From Lineolata rhizophorae (Eukaryota > Ascomycota > Dothideomycetes > Lineolatales > Lineolataceae): 64,000 nucleotides of DNA. Below, piece after piece: positions 57,026-64,000 of this stretch. The first letter of the stretch is position 1; every line of letters starts with the position of its first letter. A program made the position numbers and the translations under genes. The notes under the pieces are model-generated. The model did not search any database. It was not told the DNA's origin and was given only the letters and a program-made list of their open reading frames with translations. The stretch is taken from contig MU001675.1 of NCBI GenBank assembly GCA_010093515.1, positions 1,193,031 through 1,257,030 on the forward strand, given 5' to 3'.

Positions 57026-57771
57026 TATGAATTGGTGGAGGGCGTCTGCAGGTGTGGTGGTGGTGGTAGTGGTGGTGGCGTTGAGTGTGCAGAGACGAAA
57101 GGTAAACACTTAGGCGGCATGCACGCGTCAGGAAATAGACGCTCCCTGTTCAGACCCTCGCTCACAGCTTTCGCGCTACTCCCAAACAGGCAACTATCTC
57201 GACATCCACCATAAAAGGACTCTACCTCAGCCGTCGTTTTTGCTCCCCCTCCTCCACTACTGCTCTATTCTCATTTTTCCTCCTGCAACACCTATCGCAT
57301 GCCATAGTCTGCACTGTCTGCTACTCTTATAAGGCAATTTTCGAATCTCGGCCTCGGTCCTGAGACTACGCTACCGTACCTCATCCCTGTCATTTCACCC
57401 CCGCGGGAGGTGTTCGCGCCGCTGTGAATATAGAACACACTACCGCTGTCTTTCCTCTCCTCTTCCCCATCGCATGGCCCTACAATAAATTTTGTCACTG
57501 CCCTCGTCCGCACAACTGTATCTATTGCAGTCCGCCACAGCTATGCATGCCCTTCTGTCGCCCTCCTGCCCTCTCATTATTGCTAGTCTCTGCCGCCCTC
57601 ACGCTGTCTCGTGGTCGTCAGCCGCTTCATCGCTTGGACCGCCGGTCAGGTCGACTCTATCCGCTCTAGCCTGAGGGCAAGCAGGATGGGCCGAACGAGG
57701 CGCTGATCGAGCGCGCATGGGGCTAGAGATGGTTTGGGCTGAGGCTGATACGTCAAATTTGCCCGTGTCCT
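57026..57771. other. Spacer between DAM1 and the kinase block
   Basis: Includes the DAM1 promoter; C/T-rich on the plus strand. No gene is recognised. Confidence 0.5.
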
Positions 57772-59198
57772 TCAACAGGATCCAAGCCATGGATCATCGA
57801 GCAGTTGTTTTGCAGTCCTCCGCTCCTCTGGTAACCACTTAAGCATGGACCTCAAAAATTGAAGAAAGAGCTTTTTTTCATGTCCCGGCAAACGCTGTTC
57901 TAGGGCCTCCAGTGAAGTAGATGGTATAGGGGTTATTTCGTCAGCGACTCAGACACCTGATATTTTAGCCTCAGGGCACTGTAGTTCAAATTGAACAGAA
58001 ACCTACCTCTTGAATCAAAGCATTGCTGAGTTGTCTCACTTCGCTTAACAAATTCCTCCGGGGGTGGTCCAATCAGTGCGACCATGAGTGCGAGATGTTT
58101 GAACGGGTCGTGGCTGTTTGATTCATCAAAGATATCGCCGAAAAGATGTTGGCCTTCAAAGAGGTCCCAGGCCTATCGCTGTATCAGCCTGGTGTGATAC
58201 ACCGGTGCGATTCGAGGTTACAAACCAAGCAGGCGAGGTTCCAAATGTCAACAGCGCTTCTCCATGTCATCTCAAAGATGATTTCTGGGGCTCTATAGAT
58301 GTGTGGCTGGACAAAAGGGCCTGATTCGTGTTTTTTGCCAATCCTTGCCTCGCCAAAGTCACAGAGGACTGGGAGTCCGTCCCCCCTGCCCCCTTTCGGA
58401 CGGCGGAATCTCCTGCTCCGATAGATGGTGCGTGACGCATCAATCGGTTTTCGAGGACTTGGTTCTTCAGACTCAGCTTTGGCAAGGTCATCTAGCATTT
58501 TGTCGTCCTCTAAAGTCAACATGAGGTTGTCTGTTTTTAGGTCTAATCTCAGTTAGTATGGGTCTGTCGGTAGACATCGAGATAAAGGATGCCATCCCTG
58601 TGTGAACGACCTCAGCCTCAGAATGTAGGAAGTCGAGAGCCAATAAGATCCGTTTCAGTGTCATCTTGAGAAGATCCAAGTTGAACGGCTTAGAGTTTAA
58701 TCCCATCATCTCAAGTACTGTCATGTGCATTGGCTGAAGTACAAGGCACTGGTGCTTGCCGACAATCCCTTGAAGTTCAAAAGTGTCGTAGAGGTTTCGG
58801 ATCAGCGACTGCCCGGGATGGGCGGACTTGACGTTTGCGAGGTGTTCATAAACTTTCAACTCGCGTTCCGTCGCGGTTGGAAACTTTGGAAGCGACGTAG
58901 ACACCTTCACCACCGCAAACTTACCCTGTCTGGGGACACAGGTTAGCCGACCAGAACTTGAATTTAAAGTGGCCGGAAGAGCATGCCGAAGATCGTGGCA
59001 TAACCAACTCGTAGAGTATGCGCCATAACCCAGCTTTGCCGTGACTTGATACCGTGCTTTGAACACGTCTCCGATATTCACGGGGAAGTACTGCGCGGGT
59101 TCGTAGTGCGGCAAGGTCTCCTCCTCGATAGGCGTCTCCACTGGTAGGATGTTTTGCGACATGTTGCGGGCCGTTCTTGGTGTTGATAGATTTGCCAT
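57772..59198 (-). CDS. SRPK-like protein kinase with irregular introns
   Basis: Modelled as 58987-59198, 58598-58929, 58226-58542, 58007-58172 and 57772-57947, about 400 residues. Kinase landmarks: glycine loop LGYGAYSTSW, VAK Lys in FAVVKV, catalytic loop HTDLKTDN, DFG in LCDFGEARIG, RAPEIIF, and the C-lobe NLACLAWDLFEGQHLFG. These belong to the SRPK-like group that is expanded in filamentous fungi; yeast Sky1 phosphorylates SR-type RNA-binding proteins, but the role of the expanded copies is unknown. Two introns are odd. The first (58930-58986) has a GC donor and is 57 bases with no stop, so retention would insert 19 residues. The second (58543-58597) has no GT or GC donor, yet removing it is what creates the catalytic Asp. 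First of four minus-strand kinase units. Confidence 0.7.
58543..58597 (-). other. Kinase intron with GG at the donor position
   Basis: The upstream exon ends CACACAG and the intron begins GGATGG, with a good branch site TACTAAC and acceptor GATTAG. Only this boundary joins VVHT to DLKTDN in phase. No GT or GC donor of the right phase is present. If not spliced, translation ends about 37 codons later, before the activation segment. Confidence 0.55.
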
Positions 59199-60007
59199 GA
59201 CTGCGTTGCTTTTAGGAGAATGAAAGATGTGACCTTGTTGACAGAAAATCCCCCTCGGGTTTAGTTTGGCTCCCTTTCGGGCATGGTCGCCATGCGAAGC
59301 AACCGGCCGTGTCTATGAGAATCCCTCGGCCCCCCCCCCCCCCCCAAAATCGTCGACTGCATCTTCCCTTCCTTCTTCTCCCTCATATCCTTTCTATTTG
59401 CTCTCGCTTTCCCGTGCTCTGCATGAGCGTATACTACCTCTGACAGCCGCCCTTCCGCTTTCGCTGCCGCTTCGCTATCTACTCAATTTCGCACGTTCCA
59501 TTCTCCCCCCCCTCCAAACGTCATTGAAGCAGCCCTGCGCTCATTTCTCTGCTCTGCCTCGCTTCCAAAGCGCTTCGTCATCGCCCTGCCGCGGACTCGC
59601 AGATCCTTGCGTTTGCCTGCTCACACCCCGTCTTTCAGCTGCTATGGAGGCCAACAATGGTGCTGGTGTGCAGTCTTATTAGAGCGCTGCTTGAGCGAGC
59701 TGAGGAATTGGTGAAAGAGTACGGAGCGGAAGGTGTGGGAGAAGTGGCTCGAGAGACAGGGTACGGTAGGCCGACGCCGCCGCAGCAAAGGAGGTAAGGT
59801 TTAGAGGGGCAAGTGATTGGTGCCTCTAGTCACTGTGTTTGATACTTCCCTAGACGGGAGTTATGTTTCGCTAAGGGAAGGAGGGAATTTCGTAAATCTA
59901 GATATATCAAAGCTATGATGTTGGTTCTAAGTATCCATTTGTAGATTGCATGCCCTTCCGCGACCGCATGCTCTGCTACTCAATATCTGAGCTTTTCGAC
60001 TTTCGAC
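59199..60007. other. Spacer within the kinase block
   Basis: Pyrimidine-rich on the plus strand near 59.3-59.6 kb with a C-run of 16 at 59330-59345, promoter DNA of the SRPK-like gene at its left. A possible short coding frame at 59657-59797 is listed separately; otherwise AT-richer DNA with no gene. Confidence 0.5.
59657..59797 (+). CDS. Possible 46-residue microprotein or exon
   Basis: An ATG opens a frame encoding LIRALLERAEELVKEYG, then EGVGEVARETGYGRPTPPQQ and a stop. The composition is that of an amphipathic helix with a basic/Pro end and is more protein-like than other short frames here. GTAAGG at the end could be a donor, so it may be an exon of an unrecognised gene. No homologue is known to me. 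Confidence 0.2.
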   Translation: MVLVCSLIRALLERAEELVKEYGAEGVGEVARETGYGRPTPPQQRR

Positions 60008-60731
60008 TCAACAGATAGCAAAATTAGACGGACTGATGCCGCCGAGGATTTTATCCAAACTATACTTAACATCAGCTAGCATCTTTATGCCAAGACCCTC
60101 CCATCTTTCAATAACCCGCCACAATTTGAAGATATCCTTTCCCTCAAACTGCCAATCGGCATGGTCCGCGATCGCGAAAAGCTAGCCGCCTAGAGGGATA
60201 AGCAGCAACGGTCTGGACGAAAGATCAAGGTGCACCTGTTGCCGATTCCAGTCAACTGAATTCCCCCCGCTGACTCGCCAATTAGAAAACATCCTCAGCG
60301 TATCAGGAAAGTGAAAGTGAAGGGACCTATTCGTAGAAGTGCACGTCTGATCCCTGAGTCCGGCGAATACACTGCGCAACAACACCCTCTCCCAGCGAAC
60401 AAGACTTCGCACAAGGAGGTATACCACTTCGTTCTACCATGCTCTCAAGTCAACTCACGCTAAGCTGCTATATGGCCAGTTGACAGCCAGGTGATGTTTG
60501 CTCTATGCTACGTACTGCTTCTCGTAAGCACGCTAATTAACCACCACATTCCGCCAGGATAGCTACTAGTGCGAAGACATCAACTCTAGCGTTGTAGAGT
60601 ATTTTTCTCTGCCCCATTTCTAGGGCAACGTAGGGTATCGATCCGACATTTCCGTCGCTTGGCAGGGTGACCGAGTCCAACGCTCCGGAAGCTCGTGTGC
60701 GTTCTTGATGCGGCTTTAGCAAACCATCCAA
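60008..60731 (-). pseudogene. Decayed kinase gene fragment
   Basis: The first part (60537-60731) encodes SIPYVALEMGQRKILYNARV, then DVFALVAILAEC, clearly a kinase activation segment and helix F, but the APE motif reads ALE and the N-lobe is missing. About 110 bases later a frame (60427 to 60008) encodes LHFHFPDTLRMFSNWRVSGG and continues past a TAG at about 60,182 into FAIADHADWQFEGKDIFKLW and a stop. The second part is not a recognised domain but both halves on either side of the TAG read as protein. I take it as the relic of one kinase with a C-terminal extension. It abuts the stop of the next kinase with only a few bases between. Confidence 0.5.
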
Positions 60732-60735
60732 GAGT

Positions 60736-61795
60736 TTAATTAAACCACGGATCCTCCAACAACTCCTTCGCTGTGGGCCTATCCCTTGGATCCATCTTCA
60801 TGATCTCGTGGATGAAGTTTCTGTCCTCCACGGTAAGTTCCGGATCTTCAGCCATCGAGAAAGGTTTCCGCAATCCGTTCTCGTGAATATAGTTGTTAAT
60901 AATCGCAAGGATCCTTTGCCTCTCTTCATCGGCAATGTCGATATAAAAGTAAGGAAAAGGGCCGAATATAGATGCTTGCTTAACAAGCACCTGGGTGGGG
61001 TAATCCGGGCCATCAACCGAATAACCCTCAGGTATAAAGATATGCCAGTCTTGACCCCATATAAGACTTATGAGCTCTATTGAGCATTATTGAAGGAACT
61101 TACCGTAGCACCAAAAGACCAAATATCCGTAGCGGTACCCCACCGGAGTTGGAGGTTTGCTTCAGGACTGCGAAAAATCGCTGCACCAATGACGTGACCC
61201 TCCTCGAACGGATCAGCATTTGGGTTGACACAGTACGCGTCTGCGCAGTCACCCAGCTCTACTCCACTAAACCGATTGGCCCCGTTGCCATGGTTGACGA
61301 GGATGTTGTCAGGCTTGACATCTGCGAATCAGTCAGTTGCATCTGATCCTCTCTCGAAGATGCGGTCTTCCTAATCCGACCTGTATGCACATAACCTGCT
61401 TCATGGAAGATATTCAATGCTTCAAGAACCCCTTTCGCAACGAACTTAATATCTGGCCTCCCCAACCTTCTCGTGTTCGACGCCTTGAGCAAGTTATCCT
61501 GAAGGAATTTCAACACCAGAGCTGGAGGTTCTTCGATCTGACCAAGCAATGGTCGAATATATGGGCAGCCCTGAAACATGTTCAATATCGCCTTTCCATT
61601 GTTAAGGCGTTTTATCGGTGCGGTCTTGATGATGACCGTTCCTACGTTCGTGTCGCTATCAAGGCGAGTATGACTGACGAGCTGCTAAGCATGTTCTTAC
61701 CTGGCGGTCCAAACATTCTTATGTAGACTCTTCAAAATGGTATACGTTCCTAGATGCCCCCGCAAACGTTGTCCAATCTTGAGTGCCGCAGCCAT
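60736..61795 (-). CDS. Fungal Ser/Thr kinase with atypical glycine loop
   Basis: Four exons (61701-61795, 61381-61655, 61104-61321, 60736-61074), all GT-AG and in phase, give 308 residues. It starts MAAALKIGQRLRGHLGTYTI; the glycine loop is not of GxGxxG form. The Lys lies in VIIKTAP, the catalytic loop in YVHTDVKPDNILVN, the metal-binding Asp in LGDCADA (DCA in place of DFG), and IFRSPEANLQLRWGTATDIW is the APE/helix F region. The end KIMKLDPRDRPTAKELL-type block (MKMDPRDRPTAKELLEDPWF) is complete. This type of kinase occurs in many copies in filamentous ascomycetes; substrates are unknown. Codon phases and motifs suggest a working gene, unlike the fragment next to it. Confidence 0.75.
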
Positions 61796-62231
61796 ATTCT
61801 CCGGACGTCTTATGGCCTGTTGAAGTGAAGAATTGAAGGCGAGCTCAAGAGATGCAAAGCACAAAAGACGCAAAAAAACATCTGTCTATGATTGCCTCGC
61901 GGTTAGTAGGCATTCTGTTTCCTGTCGTGCGAATTTCCCTCCATCTCTTCGTCCTCTTTGTTCCGCCCGATCCTCTTTCTGAATGCGTTTCTCAGCGATG
62001 AGGTGGCGGAGGAGATCGCAGAGATTTGGAAGAGCAAGCTATGGAGAAGACTGGCGCAATCACCTGATCTCATAAAGCTGGTAATCGGAGTATCCATTTG
62101 TTGGAGATGATTTTGGGCGGCTAGGAAGGAAAAGGGAAGTGCAGCGAGAATAATACATTGTCTTTATTATCTAAATCTAGCAGTAGCCTCATACTTGAGA
62201 CAGAACAGCAAAGACCGCATGCACCAGCCCA
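61796..62231. other. Spacer between two kinases
   Basis: About 440 bases containing the promoter of the Ser/Thr kinase. A minus-strand frame of 64 codons (61903-62097, ending basic/acidic) has no recognisable content. Confidence 0.5.
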
Positions 62232-64000
62232 TCATTGCGTAGCTTTGATATCATCAATAGCCTTGTCAAAGGCTTTGATAATCGGCCCGTAGAGAATCTC
62301 CGGGTCCTTGGGTGTCCCAACGAATAGACCCTCCCTGTATGGAAACAAAATCCCCCGCATTTCTCTGCAGAGCGCTTTGACCCAGTCGAAACGAGGTGGG
62401 AACTCTTCCAAGATATATTCAAACCCATCAACGCTCATGCCTCCTCGTTTAGCGAATGCAATTTCTCGGTAGCTGCCAGTGTACCATTGTGTTATCAGAG
62501 TGTCTTCTGGCCACTCCTGACCCCAGCCACGACGGGCGCACTGCCAGATAAGCACATAGAAGAACGATTCGAGGTCATGGCGATAGGTGTGAGAGATCCC
62601 AAGCAGCACCTCGATAGCCATGAACTCCATCGTGCCGGTGCGACAACGTGCGCCACTGAGCCCGTTGCTGAGCTCCTTGGCAAGGTCGAGGTCGATTAGC
62701 ATTCCCGTTACGCCAGTCCTTTTTGGGTCAGTAATGATGATATTATTCTCGGAGATGTCCCGGTGTAGAATATTGCCTTTCATGTACAGGGACCTATGCG
62801 CCTTGATAGCGTCGCGAAGTGCTGCTAACAACTCCAATGGTGATTCAAAAGTGTAGATCGCCCGGCCAGCCGGGGAGATCACTAGACACCGAAAAACGCG
62901 ATTGTCATATGGGCCGTTGTTTGGAGCGAGCAGACTGGTCCCCTGGGGTTCCTCCACATCATACGTAACCTCACGCTGTGGTTGGCTCAGCTTCTGACTG
63001 CTAGTCCTCGAGCGCTTAGAAGGTTTCCGGCTGAGATCGCTGGACTTGCGCTTTCTTGATAGCCTGTCGGCGATGCTTAGGCCATGAAGCTTGCTTGTTG
63101 GTCGGGTAACGGCGCTAGATTGAGACTGGGAGAAAGACTGCGAAAAAGATGACGCAGCGCTTGGAGTGCCTCGGAAGGAGTAAGGCTTCTTAAACGTTAG
63201 GTCTGAGCGTATCTCATTGATGCTGGCTATGCGACGATGGCCGATCAACCTGGCAATGCCCTCGACTCCTCTCTGACGGGCTAACCTAAGAAGGTCTGCC
63301 TCTGGCTTTCGCCTGTCGGATGTCCACGAAAACTTAGCGACATAACTCCATTCGTCGGACTCCGGAGGCTTTGTGAGATAGCAAGAGGTCCCACGGCAGA
63401 CGATTGCCCGTTGTCGGGTGAAAGGCTGCGACTCCAGCCGTAGCCTCTTCCTACCTAAGGCCCCGTCCTGCTCAATAAATATCAAGCGACCGTCGCCATC
63501 CCGCTCTGTAAATGTGTCCAAGCCCAGTTCCTCCTCGTTCATCATTGTATAGCCCGCGATCACCTGTATGAACCGTTCGGGCTCCTTATGGATATCGAAC
63601 GCACCAGGACCGTAACATCCGGAACGGTCAAATACCCAAACCTCCATCTCGCGCCCGCAGATTGTAAAGGCGTGAACGTACCGACGCGTCGGCTGACAGG
63701 AGAAAATATCCCGCACGTATCGGCCGATCTGGAGAAGCGTGCCCTTTTTATTATTATTGGACGCCTTAAGCTCGCCAATTACTTCGACGTCCCTCCAGTC
63801 GTGCGCTATATCCGGCGGCTGCCTATTGTATCGCTTTACAAAGAGATCGATTTGTCGCTGAGATTCGGCACCGATAAGCTCCTTCGGTTTCGTTGTCGAA
63901 TAGTAGCGACGTCGTTCCCCCGAGAGGAAGTCGTCCTGGAATTGGAACCACCAGTTAAGAACGTCGGCCTGCACGGGCGGATTAGGAAGATCGGTCCACA
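62232..64000 (-). CDS. FunK1-family fungal protein kinase (5' end beyond the window)
   Basis: The minus-strand frame is open from the stop at 62232 to the window edge, at least 588 residues, with WTDLPNPPVQADVLNWWFQF upstream of the first possible Met, so the true start lies outside. Landmarks of the fungal-specific FunK1 family (Pkinase_fungal) are seen: VEVIGELKASNNNKKGTLLQ and RDIFSCQPTRRYVHAFTICG in the N-terminal part, the catalytic loop HRDISENNIII, LIDLDLAKE in place of DFG, RTGTMEFMAIEVL, and HTYRHDLESFFYVLIW. An insert rich in Ser and Lys/Arg (about 290-350) separates the N- and C-terminal blocks. The family is found in multicellular fungi in many variable copies; its role is not established. 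Confidence 0.88.
   Translation of the reverse strand, partial: WTDLPNPPVQADVLNWWFQFQDDFLSGERRRYYSTTKPKELIGAESQRQIDLFVKRYNRQPPDIAHDWRDVEVIGELKASNNNKKGTLLQIGRYVRDIFSCQPTRRYVHAFTICGREMEVWVFDRSGCYGPGAFDIHKEPERFIQVIAGYTMMNEEELGLDTFTERDGDGRLIFIEQDGALGRKRLRLESQPFTRQRAIVCRGTSCYLTKPPESDEWSYVAKFSWTSDRRKPEADLLRLARQRGVEGIARLIGHRRIASINEIRSDLTFKKPYSFRGTPSAASSFSQSFSQSQSSAVTRPTSKLHGLSIADRLSRKRKSSDLSRKPSKRSRTSSQKLSQPQREVTYDVEEPQGTSLLAPNNGPYDNRVFRCLVISPAGRAIYTFESPLELLAALRDAIKAHRSLYMKGNILHRDISENNIIITDPKRTGVTGMLIDLDLAKELSNGLSGARCRTGTMEFMAIEVLLGISHTYRHDLESFFYVLIWQCARRGWGQEWPEDTLITQWYTGSYREIAFAKRGGMSVDGFEYILEEFPPRFDWVKALCREMRGILFPYREGLFVGTPKDPEILYGPIIKAFDKAIDDIKATQ

Overview
The window is nuclear DNA of a filamentous ascomycete (Pezizomycotina). 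Evidence: short GT-AG introns of about 50-100 bases with CTAAC-type branch sites, compact GC-rich genes separated by less GC-rich spacers, and families confined to or typical of this group (FunK1 kinase, the fungal CorA-like family, a [13 protein letters not shown] zinc-binding module, Ytp1-type membrane protein, DASH subunit Dam1, Pom152). The class is not settled by what can be seen here. There is one short assembly gap (ten N after a run of 34 C at 37.7 kb).

Left part (0.7-31 kb), mostly housekeeping. A HAD-type RNA-repair-like protein with an RGG tail (minus) and a TOPORS-like RING ligase (plus) share a 280-base divergent promoter. Then come a small repeat protein with a Cys-rich end, an acyl-protein-thioesterase relative that has lost its catalytic triad, the SWR1-complex subunit Swc6/Vps71, a quiet 2.2 kb spacer, the spindle protein ASPM, the RNA helicase Dhh1 divergent from a mitochondrial rhomboid protease, a C2H2 protein, a small CxxC protein, a six-exon UCH37-type deubiquitinase divergent from the nucleoporin Pom152.

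Middle part (31-57 kb). An aldo-keto reductase is divergent from Golgi tether subunit Cog5. A fungal zinc-binding regulator candidate follows, then the Smaug-type RNA-binding protein Vts1 with a long GC-rich leader and the gap, a six-exon CorA-like membrane protein, ureidoglycolate lyase, a sugar-phosphate/nucleotide-sugar transporter with a 6-base microexon, a 4.5 kb stretch without a recognisable gene, a Ytp1-like membrane protein and Dam1.

Right end (57.7-64 kb). This is an accessory-looking block of kinases, all on the minus strand: an SRPK-like kinase, a decayed kinase fragment, a second fungal Ser/Thr kinase and a FunK1 kinase running off the window. It is the part least like core genome.

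The housekeeping genes do not form one pathway, although mRNA control (Dhh1, Vts1, HAD-SAK/RGG protein), ubiquitin (RING, UCH37), mitosis (ASPM, Dam1) and nuclear pore/Golgi/membrane functions are each represented. The most notable observations are the triad-less thioesterase homologue, three departures from the GT-AG rule at positions where protein conservation fixes the splice junction, the 6-base microexon, poly(A) tracts directly abutting two start codons, a six-unit 30-base coding minisatellite, and the clustered kinases. I saw no convincing virus-derived element, transposase, tRNA or rRNA gene, or biosynthetic cluster, and nothing I can claim as a wholly new system.
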